Source: Schizochytrium sp. CCTCC M209059 (taxonomy: Eukaryota; Sar; Bigyra; Thraustochytrida; Thraustochytriidae). Taken from it: a stretch of DNA of 64,000 bases. A program made the translations under genes and the position numbers. The DNA is taken from NCBI GenBank assembly GCA_000818945.1, contig KN805418.1:68807-132806 (forward strand), in the 5' to 3' direction. The notes beneath the pieces were generated by a model. That model searched no databases, was not told the DNA's origin, and saw only the letters and a program-made list of their open reading frames with translations. Of this stretch, positions 41,954-51,300 are shown one piece after another (within the stretch, counting starts at the first letter, position 1; every line of letters starts with the position of its first letter).

Positions 41954-42564
41954 GAAGCAAAGCAAGCAAGCAAACAAAGGAGTGAGCCCCGCTTTGGCTT
42001 GTACGTCAGCAGTTGCTTTTCAGCCAATCGAATCGAGTTGATGGATTAAGCAGAGCAACGAGTCGGTCAGGCAAGGCAGTCGGTCCGTCAGGCAAAAACA
42101 ATGGGTTCTTCGTTATTTTTGTTTTTTCTCATTTATACCTCGTGGATCACTTGCTTCAAACCAGGCCTAGCGATTCAGGTGGTGTGGTAAGGAATATTCC
42201 AAGTAGACAAGTGCATCTTGGTTGATGTGACGAATCAGTCCCTCATTTGGGAGAAAGAAAGCATGGTCTTTTTTTGTTTTATTGTTATCGTTCTTGATGA
42301 CGCTTGCCAGTTTGAGGTGGTTGTGGTGGCGCTACTATCATTACTGTTTCTGTTTGTTTCTTTGTTTGTTTCTTCTTTCCATCTCTTCTCCTTCCCAATG
42401 GAGATAGAAAGTGAATCGTATGTGACTCTGGTATATGCTTTCTTTGCTCGCTTTTCTCAGCGACACAGTGTCGCTTATACGTTCATAGGATGTATTTACT
42501 TTTTTTTCTAAAAAAGTGAACAAGGTAGACTTCCGCCCGCGGCAGGTCTGCTTGCTATTACTTC
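41954..42564. other. Convergent 3' intergenic region
   Basis: Sits between CCT8 and the minus-strand membrane protein. An AAGC run follows the CCT8 stop (41956-41975). One AGGCCTA motif lies at 42163, and T-rich stretches with TTTG repeats at 42345-42375. No gene. Confidence 0.6.
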
Positions 42565-45255
42565 TTACAGGGAAGAAATGACATCCATGCGATCAAATCC
42601 CTCCTTGTCCTTGCTCTGCAAATAGCGGATCTTCTTGCGTTGGCGGCGCAAGAAGACGCAGAAAACGGCGCTCGTGCCGACAATAGCCAAGGTGACAAAG
42701 AAAGCGACCGCGCCACCCGTCTCCTTGGCATTGAGCTTGACGTCAGAGTACGAGCACTGCTTGACCCAGCGAAACGTAACAATCTTGTCGGTGCGTCCAT
42801 AAACAGGAAGCTGCAAGGTCACCACCGAGTCTCCCGCGTTGAGGCACACATGGTCAACAACAAGAAAGATGGGGTCGTCGCGCGTCACGCTGTAGAGACT
42901 GAGCATCTTCTCTTTGGATCGCTTCTGCGGCAGAGTGACAAGCTCTGCAGCCTCGGCGCCGTTCGCCTCGGCAAAAGCAGCACCGCCAATGTTGTAGATT
43001 GACTCCATTTCACCAATGTCGCGCAGGGAAACCTGGCAGTGCGTGCTAGAAGTGGTAATGATGGGCTCGTTAAAGAGGAAGCCCATGTGCATGCGGCTGT
43101 CCGGGTCATCGCCCTTGGACGACTTGTAGACCTTGAGGGCGAAGGTAGAATCCGTCGCCGGCACGTGGAAGAGTGAGGACATGACGTTTTTAGAATTGGC
43201 GTCCGAGGCGCGAAAGAGGGGCTGCGTCGTACCATCCTTCATGGCGCGTACAGCGCGAAAGGGATGGGCCGCAGCATCGGCGGCCGATGCGGGGTACCCC
43301 GAGGTGGCAGTCATCGATGACGGAAGCATAAAGCGAAGAGGATCCTCCGTCGAGGCCTCAAGCTGCGAGAGCGGTGTGACGGCGCAATACTTGATCCAGT
43401 GAAAGCGAATCGTACGCACCCGACTGTGGCTGTCAAGCTCCGAAATGTTCCCATCGTCGTCTTCCTTGGCAATGTCGACCTTGAGCTTGAGTGTCATGCG
43501 CACAGTTCCCGTCTTACGGCAATTGTAGTGAACCGAGATGGGCATGCTATCGGACGAGACGATGCCACCGGCAGCACCATGACCCGAGAGCTTGGCATTG
43601 CTCACGCGTCGGCCATTCTCTGCGCTCACGTGGACACTCCGCACGCGGACTACATCGCGAATGTTGTTGGCTTTGCGATCCTCCTCGATGGACTCACGGA
43701 GGTTCACGTAAAATGAGGTAGACGTTTCCTCTGGGCTGGCAATGACAGAGACTGTGTTCCAGCGAAAGGGCTCCGTGGTAATGCCGTTAAGCACGGGAAA
43801 GAAGGCAGGTTCCTCACGAGCGTACATGCCGAGGTGGACGTTGAAGCCCATGAGGTCAATCTCACTGTGAGAAGAGAACTGCTCGGCGCTGCAGACCTTG
43901 AGCCAGTTGAAGTCGATGCGGCTGCCCTTCTTGTTGCCGTTTCCAAGTCGGCGCACGTAAAAGGTGAGCGAGATGACGGAAAGACCATCCTTGAGACAGT
44001 TGTAGTCCACCTGAAGCTTGCGGCCGCCATGCATGCCAAGAAGGCCTGCGGAGGCGAAGCCGAGAAGCTTCTTCTCGCCAAACTCTTTGTGGAACACAAT
44101 GCGCGTCTTCTTCCCCTCGCTAAGAGTCCCCGAGATGGTTGGCCTGCAGACGTCGCCAAAAGTGTCGTCTTCTGCGTCGATGGCTTCAAAGGTATCGGTT
44201 ACCTCCTCGAGTTCGCCGTTTTTGATTTCGTCCGCATCCTTGGTGTCGCCGCCCTCCGGGGCGGGGGAGCTGCCCTCGAAATCGGCCTCGCTCGCCTCGA
44301 CCTCTTCGTCGTACTCTTCCTCATAGTCGTCCTCGTCCTCATCCTCGTCGGCTTCCGCCTCTTCCTGGACGAGTCCTACGGCGAGCTGATCTTTAAAGGC
44401 CTCAGCCATGGACTTGAGACCCGGGCGCGTGCTGGCGACCCATTTGAGGAGGCCCTCCGTGGGTGTGTGGGCGCGAACGATGGGGTTGCCCACAATCTCG
44501 AAACCGCCCTGCTCAAGATATGTGTGAAAGTAAAAGACATCTGACTGGTCCTCCTTGGATGCGACAAAGGAGGTTCCACGGCGATCATGCACGTCGAACT
44601 CGGGCTGGACCTGACCGTCGTGGAAAGCGAGTTCGCCCGAGTGCAGCGAGACGAGGAGACCGGCACCATCGGAGACGATACATTCCTTGAAGATCTTGAA
44701 GCGACGCTTGCCATCCTTTTCGCGCTGGATGGAGATTTCGATCTCCGTGGTGCCCTCCTTGGCGCACTCGAACTCGAAATCAATCTGCGTGGTGGTCTTT
44801 TGCACGAGGGACACCTTGACCCGGCTGACGATATCTTTGTGTGCAACTTCGGCCTTGGCCTTGATGTCCTCCTCAAAGTACGAGGTCACGTTGAGATGGT
44901 CGCCGTGCCAGAGGTTGAGCACCATGTAGTCGAGATGCTTGGGCACGACGACGCCCTTTTTCCACTCGTTGTTCATGTTGCCGTTTTCGTAGACGAAAGT
45001 GGGCGGCACCACGAGATTCGCGTCCTGGTCGTCGGCGTCAAAATCCGAGTCAAACCTGTCCACGAAGAAGTCCAGGAACGACTCGTCTGCGCTGATGAGA
45101 AACGACCTGTCCTTCTTGGTCGGCGCTGGCGTCGGCGGCGTCGGCGGCAGGGTCGGCGCTGGAGCCGGTGACGCCTCTGCATCTTGGCCGCTGCAGCCGC
45201 TCACGGCCGCGGCGGCGACCGCCAGGGCCGCGTACGCCGCCCACGGCGTCCGCAT
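42565..45255 (-). CDS. Type I membrane protein with four repeats of a two-Cys module; family unknown
   Basis: Single exon, 896 aa. It has an N-terminal signal peptide (about 1-23), a Pro/Ala/Thr-rich linker (27-46), a large ectodomain, one transmembrane segment (about 847-869) and a basic cytoplasmic tail (RRQRKKIRYL). Within the ectodomain I see a repeated pattern at about residues 155-193, 413-455, 570-625 and 795-836: (F/Y/H)xC, a short gap with Gly, hydrophobic alternation typical of beta strands, then (I/V)xFxWxKxC. The first copy is the weakest and has FKIFKEC at the end. Each copy probably forms a disulfide-bonded beta-sandwich. An acidic stretch (299-325) separates copies one and two. 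I do not recognise the family. A cell-surface or secretory-pathway receptor or scaffold is plausible. Its start codon lies close to, and antisense to, the next gene's upstream region. Confidence 0.75.
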   Translation of the reverse strand: MRTPWAAYAALAVAAAAVSGCSGQDAEASPAPAPTLPPTPPTPAPTKKDRSFLISADESFLDFFVDRFDSDFDADDQDANLVVPPTFVYENGNMNNEWKKGVVVPKHLDYMVLNLWHGDHLNVTSYFEEDIKAKAEVAHKDIVSRVKVSLVQKTTTQIDFEFECAKEGTTEIEISIQREKDGKRRFKIFKECIVSDGAGLLVSLHSGELAFHDGQVQPEFDVHDRRGTSFVASKEDQSDVFYFHTYLEQGGFEIVGNPIVRAHTPTEGLLKWVASTRPGLKSMAEAFKDQLAVGLVQEEAEADEDEDEDDYEEEYDEEVEASEADFEGSSPAPEGGDTKDADEIKNGELEEVTDTFEAIDAEDDTFGDVCRPTISGTLSEGKKTRIVFHKEFGEKKLLGFASAGLLGMHGGRKLQVDYNCLKDGLSVISLTFYVRRLGNGNKKGSRIDFNWLKVCSAEQFSSHSEIDLMGFNVHLGMYAREEPAFFPVLNGITTEPFRWNTVSVIASPEETSTSFYVNLRESIEEDRKANNIRDVVRVRSVHVSAENGRRVSNAKLSGHGAAGGIVSSDSMPISVHYNCRKTGTVRMTLKLKVDIAKEDDDGNISELDSHSRVRTIRFHWIKYCAVTPLSQLEASTEDPLRFMLPSSMTATSGYPASAADAAAHPFRAVRAMKDGTTQPLFRASDANSKNVMSSLFHVPATDSTFALKVYKSSKGDDPDSRMHMGFLFNEPIITTSSTHCQVSLRDIGEMESIYNIGGAAFAEANGAEAAELVTLPQKRSKEKMLSLYSVTRDDPIFLVVDHVCLNAGDSVVTLQLPVYGRTDKIVTFRWVKQCSYSDVKLNAKETGGAVAFFVTLAIVGTSAVFCVFLRRQRKKIRYLQSKDKEGFDRMDVISSL

Positions 45256-46531
45256 CCTTCCTCCCTTCCTTCCTCCGCGCGCGCCCGCTCCGGCAGCAGC
45301 CTCACTCGTCCTCCGCCCAGGTCCCGCGCCCTCGCTCGGGCTCGGCTCGCTCTTGATCAGGTTCTGCTGTGTCGATCCCGCGTTGATTCGAACTGCTGCT
45401 CTGTCGCCAGGAAAGGAAAGGAAAGGAAAGGAAAGCAGTAGCCCAGGCCTAGGCCTACACTACTACGGAGTAGCGTCGCCCAACCGCCCTGTCCTGCCCG
45501 CGCCGACCCGACCGTGCATCCCGCGCGTCCCGGTGCCTCGCGGCGCGGCGAGGCGCGGCGAGGCGCACCAGCAGCAACAGCAGCAACAGCAGCAACAGCA
45601 GCAACAGCAGCAACAGCAGCAACAGCAGCAACAGCAGCAACAGCAGCAACAGCAGCAACAGCAGCAACAGCAGCAACAGCAGCAACAGCAGCAACAGCAG
45701 CAACAGCAGCAACAGCAGCAACAGCAGCAACAGCAGCAACAGCAGCAACAGCAGCAACAGCAGCAACAGCAGCAAGGGGACTTTTGGGAGTTCTTCTGGC
45801 GAGAGAACAGGCGCGTAGCGCTTGCTGGAATCGTCGCGGTGGCGGGCATCGTGCTGTACAAGGCGACCGCGACGAGTGCGCCGCCCAAACGCGCAGAGAT
45901 GCTCGTGGCTCAAGGACAGCTTGCAGAGCATGAAGGGAACTCGTTGCGCGCAGTGCAAAACTTCAAAGAGGCACTCAACCACATCAAGACCTCGCCTTTC
46001 GAAGAGAGCGCCGAAGTGCCTGTGACGCTCATGCTCGCGGAGAGCCTCGAGCACCTTGGCAGAATCCAGGAAGCCGCAAGTCTCTACGAAGAGATCGTAA
46101 GGCGTGAGCTAGGACAAGGGTTTGACATGTACGCGCAAGAGCGGTTCTTGGATGCGCAGGGGGCCGCGCTGGACAGATTGGGCCAGCTCGCAATGGATGC
46201 GGGCGAATCGCGAAAAGCTCTTGATTACCACCTTACAGCAGTAACCAAGTTCGCGCGTGATCCTCAGGTGCTCGATGCAGTGTGGTCTGCCTTTGAGCGT
46301 GGAGAGCGCGGATTTCAGCCATTGCTCAAGAAGACGGCTCGCGCTAAGAACCTCGCCGGGGCGCTCAATAATGCGGGCATGGCCCTGCTTGCCCAGGGGC
46401 GAAATGTGGAGGCCCGCAATTTGCTTTTACGTTGCATCGCTGTTTCAACGATTTGTGTTCCCGAGGAAGATCGCGACCCGAGCTTTACGCAGGCTATCCG
46501 TCAAGTGTCCGAGATCGTTGCCGACTTGTAA
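45095..46531 (+). CDS. TPR protein with membrane segment behind a long poly-Gln tract (start unresolved)
   Basis: The reading frame is open from 44999 to 46531. The only in-frame ATG before the poly-Gln tract is at 45095, inside the antisense coding region of the neighbouring gene. There is no ATG in any frame on the plus strand between 45256 and 45568, and the next in-frame ATG is at 45899. The true start may therefore be an upstream exon, the 45095 ATG or a non-AUG codon. Downstream of 69 Gln come GDFWEFFWRENRR, a transmembrane segment (VALAGIVAVAGIVLYKA) and about 210 residues of TPR-like helices (AEMLVAQGQLAEHEGNSLRA, AESLEHLGRIQEAASLYEEI, LNNAGMALLAQGRNVEARNLL). A membrane anchor followed by TPRs recalls mitochondrial inner-membrane proteins such as yeast Mgr3, but that assignment is tentative. 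Confidence 0.65.
   Translation: MRNDLSFLVGAGVGGVGGRVGAGAGDASASWPLQPLTAAAATARAAYAAHGVRILPPFLPPRAPAPAAASLVLRPGPAPSLGLGSLLIRFCCVDPALIRTAALSPGKERKGKESSSPGLGLHYYGVASPNRPVLPAPTRPCIPRVPVPRGAARRGEAHQQQQQQQQQQQQQQQQQQQQQQQQQQQQQQQQQQQQQQQQQQQQQQQQQQQQQQQQQQQQQQQQQQQQQGDFWEFFWRENRRVALAGIVAVAGIVLYKATATSAPPKRAEMLVAQGQLAEHEGNSLRAVQNFKEALNHIKTSPFEESAEVPVTLMLAESLEHLGRIQEAASLYEEIVRRELGQGFDMYAQERFLDAQGAALDRLGQLAMDAGESRKALDYHLTAVTKFARDPQVLDAVWSAFERGERGFQPLLKKTARAKNLAGALNNAGMALLAQGRNVEARNLLLRCIAVSTICVPEEDRDPSFTQAIRQVSEIVADL
45256..45568. other. Divergent interval between the module-repeat gene and the poly-Gln gene
   Basis: About 310 bp holding the presumptive shared promoter. It contains a GAAAG/GGAAA pentamer run (45410-45435), two overlapping AGGCCTA motifs (45445, 45451) and GC-rich GGCGC repeats next to the CAG tract. 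It lacks any plus-strand ATG. Confidence 0.6.
45569..45775 (+). repeat. (CAGCAGCAA)23 perfect nonanucleotide repeat, poly-Gln
   Basis: 207 bp, exactly 23 uninterrupted copies of the 9-mer, encoding 69 Gln in the frame of the downstream TPR protein. The antisense frames would give poly-Leu or poly-Cys, which is a repeat artefact. Perfect homogeneity points to a recent or ongoing expansion or gene conversion. Confidence 0.95.
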
Positions 46532-46822
46532 GAAGGAAAACGATTCAACTGAAGTAGAAATCGTGGTCGCGAAGTTCTTATTATTATGAAAAACAATGTT
46601 CAAACTTGCTTATCGAGATGATTCACTGATAGAAATACCCGTCTTTCTTTAATTCAACATGAAAGACGTCTCGAGTAAAGCAGCGAAAATGTCTCAAAAT
46701 GCAGCGAGCCAATGTCATCCCGCGATGCGCAGAATGGTCGACGCCTTGAAAAGCATGGCACAAGGATGGATGAATAGATAGATAGAGAAAAAAGGTAGAC
46801 CTACCGGTACTTGGACAGCACG

Positions 46823-47515
46823 TTACGATAAGTCAACATGATCCAGAAGCGGGCCTTCTTGACCATTGGCCAGACCCATGCGAGAGTCCAGCTCGGCGGG
46901 AAGCTTGCCTGTTGCCAAAGCTCGTACGAAATGGTACACAAAGGAGAGGGTCCCGAGGGAGATACCAACTGCAACAGCCACGTCGACGACCTCATGCTCT
47001 GGATGCGGCAAGCGCAAAACGAGCAGAATAAAGACCACAATCATTGGATAGAGCGTGTAGGCAATGATAAGACGCTTGCGCGAGGCAAAGAACATGCCCG
47101 CCGCGAAAAAAGGAGCGAGCACAAAGACAATGCACGACTGCACAGGTTGCGCGCGAGAAAGGCTCTGACCCACGATGAGCGAGCGCCTCACGACGTAGGG
47201 GCTCCACGATTGGTGGAATCCCTTGTAGCCCTCTGCGTACGCGAAGAAGATTGTCAAGAAAACGAGCAAGGCCCAGTCTACGCCATCGAGCTTGTACTCC
47301 TGGATCCCGCTCGCCACGTACGCCACGCCGTGCGTGGCGCCCAGCAGCACCACGAGTAGCGTCCCGTAAGCGTACGCCGTGGCCGTCCAGGCTAGCGCGC
47401 CGCCGGTCCCGTCGCCGCGGCGCGGCGTCCGCAGCCGGTGCTCCAGGCCCGCGCTCGAGTACGCCAGGTCCTCCCACGGGTACCGCGGGAACGCGAACGG
47501 CCTCCGCGCCGCCAT
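46823..47515 (-). CDS. Conserved-looking five-segment membrane protein of unknown function
   Basis: I take the ATG at 47515 (MAARRPFAFPRYPWEDLAY), giving 230 aa. The frame stays open to an ATG at 47725, but those 70 residues are purely repeat-derived Lys/Glu/Arg. Hydrophobic segments lie near 33-55, 64-82, 110-130, 138-158 and 168-190. The most distinctive sequence is FFAYAEGYKGFHQSWSPYVVRRS between segments two and three. I have the impression of similar stretches in uncharacterised algal, plant and cyanobacterial membrane proteins, but cannot verify it. Convergent with the poly-Gln TPR gene, divergent from the Roco gene. Confidence 0.65.
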   Translation of the reverse strand: MAARRPFAFPRYPWEDLAYSSAGLEHRLRTPRRGDGTGGALAWTATAYAYGTLLVVLLGATHGVAYVASGIQEYKLDGVDWALLVFLTIFFAYAEGYKGFHQSWSPYVVRRSLIVGQSLSRAQPVQSCIVFVLAPFFAAGMFFASRKRLIIAYTLYPMIVVFILLVLRLPHPEHEVVDVAVAVGISLGTLSFVYHFVRALATGKLPAELDSRMGLANGQEGPLLDHVDLS

Positions 47516-47784
47516 CGCCGCCCCCTCCCTCGCTCCCCCCTCCCTCCCTCCCTCCCTCCCTCGCTCGCTCGCCGCGCTCTCCTCGCCGCTCGCCGCGAGC
47601 TCCTCGCCGCCCGCGTCCGAGTCCCGGTCTGCCTGGGCCTCTTCTTCCTTCCTTTCTTTCCTTGCTTTCTTTCGATTCTTTCTTTCGTTTCTTTCTTTCG
47701 TTTCTTTCGCTTGCATGCTTTCCATACTTCGCTTGCTTGCTTTCTTTCTTTTGTTTCTTTCGCTTGCATGCTTTCTATCTTGCG

Positions 47785-47785
<1 letters not shown>

Positions 47786-47823
<38 letters not shown>

Positions 47824-47826
47824 TCG
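47786..47826. repeat. (TTTC)n array
   Basis: About ten uninterrupted TTTC units. Confidence 0.9.
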
Positions 47827-48210
47827 CTTGCCTTCATTCTCTGGGCTCCGCCGGCAGGACCTGAAAAGGACGAGGCGCAAAATTGGGGTCCCGACCCAGG
47901 CCCCAATCCCCGGTTGGGGGCCCCGGCCGCCCTGGACTTGCCAGGGGGCGCGTGCACGTGCGGGCCGCGATTCAAAACAGCTCCGAGTCGGGCGGGTGCA
48001 GCAAGCAAGCAAGCAAGCGAGCAAGCAAGCCAAGCGGCAGAGCGCGATCGAGGCAGGAGCTCGGCCGGCGCGCGGGGTCGCGCGGCGCCGCGGGGAGCGC
48101 GGGCAGTGCAGACGGCGCAGCGCGGAGTCGCGGCGCGCGGGGCCGGCCCGGGAGGGAGGCTGGGAATTGGGCTCGACTGCGGCGCGCGGTTGCCGAGCGG
48201 CTTCTTCTCG

Positions 48211-48211
48211 T

Positions 48212-48260
<49 letters not shown>
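48211..48260. repeat. (AAGC)n array upstream of the Roco gene
   Basis: About twelve AAGC/GCAA units, ending 60 bp before the Roco start codon; probably in the 5' UTR or core promoter. Confidence 0.9.
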
Positions 48261-48262
<2 letters not shown>

Positions 48263-48319
48263 GGCACGCACACGCACGCACCTAGCCGCGGGCGCGGAGA
48301 GCAGAGGGGCTAGGGAAAG

Positions 48320-51300
48320 ATGGTGAATGAGATTCGCGAGGCGATGATCATCGCGGCGGTGGACGCCGTCGGGGCAGAGGGTGTTCTCGAGTACGTTTCC
48401 TACAAGGCCACGTCGAGTGGTGTGCACGCACGCACGCAGGGGAGAAGAACGCTAACTTGGGCAGCACGGTATGTACTACCGATGTGTACCTTTCCCTTCC
48501 CTCTTTACCATAATCACGCAGCGTACGGGACTCGCGCATCGACGATCAGGCCGCCAAGAAGATACACAAGCAACTCGCGAACCGACGGTGCGAGGTCAGA
48601 GTGTTTAGGTACGTGAAAGGCCGCGCAAGAAGCAAAGGAAACTACACTCGCTCACCTTTGACGATGACGAAATCAATCACGATCTCGACAGACTCAACAA
48701 CAATCACATTGGCGCAGCTGGTCTCAGACATCTACACGTGCACTTGATTGCAAATTGCGTGAGAGAGATTTAGTACGTTGCAAAAGACGAAAACGCCGAA
48801 CATGGCGAGACACATTTCGAATTTTGCTGCTGCATCTGTATGACGCTAACGAGAGTCCTCCTTGTTGACAGCTTGGGATCCAATGAGTTTGGGCCCGAGT
48901 CCGCCCAAATGTGGCATGACATTCTCGCAAAGAAGCAACTTGAAATTCTCGAGTAAGTTGAACGAATGAATACCTCTCATGCTCGAGCTGAACGCTGACG
49001 TCAGAACTCTGCGTGCGCTATCGACATATTTGTACAGCCTCTCCTACTCCAAGATCGGTTCTAAGGGCGTTGTGCAGCTCGCCAATGGTCTCAAGAAGAA
49101 TGATTCCCTCAAGACTCTCTAGTACGTTCATCCATCTCGCCCTTTCTCCGCGCGCGATTCCCTCGCCGGCCCCAACATCACTGACGAACTCTCTTGAAAT
49201 TTGCGCAGCCTGAGCTCAAGCTCTTTTCGCGAGCTCCAAGGATTCATCTCGGACGATATGCTAGATGCTCTGAAAGAACTCTCCGAGGCGCTCAAGACTC
49301 ATGAGAAACTCGAAACCCTACAGTACGTTCGCCTTTGTGAAAAGGACAAGTCGAAGAAACACGTCGAAAGAGACATTCTGACCAACCGACCGCTTCTGTA
49401 TTTTTCTGTCTATTTGCAATACAGTTTGGAGTCCAACAACCTTGGACCCGGTGGAATAGGGGAGCTGACACCTGCACTACAAATGAATGCGTCCATTGTC
49501 GAACTCAAGTACGTTATTTTTGTTTGTCGTCATGTGGTAAAGAAGTTTTCTGACAACGGCCTGGATCACAAAAATCTATTCACATTGACCATCGTAAAGC
49601 CTGCAGGGTAACGAGCTGGGCTCCCCTGGCGCTGAAAAACTTGCAGGTGCACTAGAGGAAAATACAGCGGTAGTCAAACTCAAGTACGTGATGACACCTT
49701 GGGAAGGACGCCGACTCACGGACTTGCAACCAACCTGGATTTTCTTTCGTTATCTCTGGTACTGACAATTTTTCGTGTGTCTTTAAACAGCCTCGCGATG
49801 AACGAAATCCGTGCAAGGGGCATCCGGGCTCTGGCAAATATGCTCGCAAAAAATAAGACTCTTGAAGTTCTCAAGTACGTTTTCACCAATTGAATGCCTT
49901 CAATGGAACGGGGAAAGATGATGATTGAAAACTAACATGACACGTGCACTTCGCGATACCAGTCTCGAGCGCAACCGCATCGACACAGAGGCAGCTGAAG
50001 CGCTCGGGGAAATGCTCTCGCGCGATGAAGCTCCCGAATCCGCTCTTCGTGTTCTCAAGTAAGTTGAATGTCTTTCCATACTTCGCGATCGTTCCGAGAC
50101 CTAACTTTACTCACCGTTTCCTTTTATTTTCCACCTCAAAACCTCATTGGCAAAAATTGAACAAACAAACATCCCTGTACTGTAGTCTTGCCGACAATGA
50201 GATTCAAGACGATGGTGCCGTTGCTCTTGCTGGAATGATCGAAAATAACGAAATCCTCGAGGAGCTGTCGTACGTATACAAACACTTTGTACTCAAGGTG
50301 TAGGGCTCGTGATTACTTTGTTTGCGCGTGATTTCCATGACTGACCTTTGCAAGCTGAAATACAGTCTCGAAGGAAATAACATTGGAAGCAAAGGCATGG
50401 TAGCCATTGCTAGTGCGTTGATCGAGAACTCATCGCTTCTGACCATCAAGTAAGTCACCACCCCCCGAAAGAAACCAAAGCAAAGAGAAGGAAGCGAAAA
50501 GGCTCTTCTCTTCCCTCCTCACACACATATACATACGGAGATACTGACTCTTCTTCGAACTCGTTGAATCACAGCCTCGCGTGGAACGCTGGCGGCACGC
50601 AAGGCGCCCTAAGAATGGCGGACGCAATCGGGCAGAATTCGACACTCAAGGTGGTCTTGCTGCACGGCAATCAAGTGAATAGCGAAGGTATCTCGGCGCT
50701 GGCTGAGTCGCTTGGCGCGAACGACTCGCTCACTCATCTTGGGTAGGTTTTGCTTCGCGCGTGCATGCTGCTCTTCCCCCCCCCCCCCCCCCCCTACGTT
50801 TCTTGGCGTGACGCAGTTTGTGGAGCAATGCGGCCGGAACGCATGGAGCATGTATGATCGCAGACGCTCTTGCAATCAACACATCACTTGAATATCTCGA
50901 GTACGTTGCGGAGTGATTGGCTCAAGAGGCTGAAAATGTGTGGGAAACTAACAAGAAGATCTTCAACAATTGGTCACAGTCTACGCGAAAATGGCATCGA
51001 AGGTGAAGGCGCACAGTCTCTCGCACGCGCGATCAACAAGAACACGATGCTCGCCGAGTTGAGGTAAGTTGTACTGTTTTTACTCTGTGAGACGAAACGT
51101 CAATGTCCACGCTCACTTTTTTGGTCTCCTCCCCACCCACAGGCTCGAAGGCAACGTCGGTATTCGTCTTGCAGACTCGATATTTCTCTTTGCTTGCGGC
51201 GGAAACCGTGTCAAGCTTGACCTTTCCACGAATGATCAGCGCGCACAAGTGGCGATTGCGCAAGGCAATGGGTTTCGTGAGAATGATGTCGAGCCTGAAA

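Larger units (their letters stand above)
47516..48319. other. Divergent intergenic region with TTTC and AAGC arrays
   Basis: A pyrimidine-rich block starts right upstream of the membrane-protein ATG (CCCT/CCTC runs 47520-47570). TTTC arrays follow (47640-47720 and 47786-47826), then GC-rich sequence, then an AAGC/GCAA array at 48211-48260 just before the Roco start. Open frames across it are repeat-driven. Confidence 0.65.

Noticed and set aside
45455..46054. Antisense open frames of poly-Leu and poly-Cys across the CAG tract
   Set aside because: They are the other reading frames of the (CAGCAGCAA)23 repeat; no domain and no independent signal.
47516..47725. N-terminal 70-residue extension of the five-segment membrane protein
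   Set aside because: Lys/Glu/Arg composition comes from the TTTC and CCCT repeats; a better start is at 47515.
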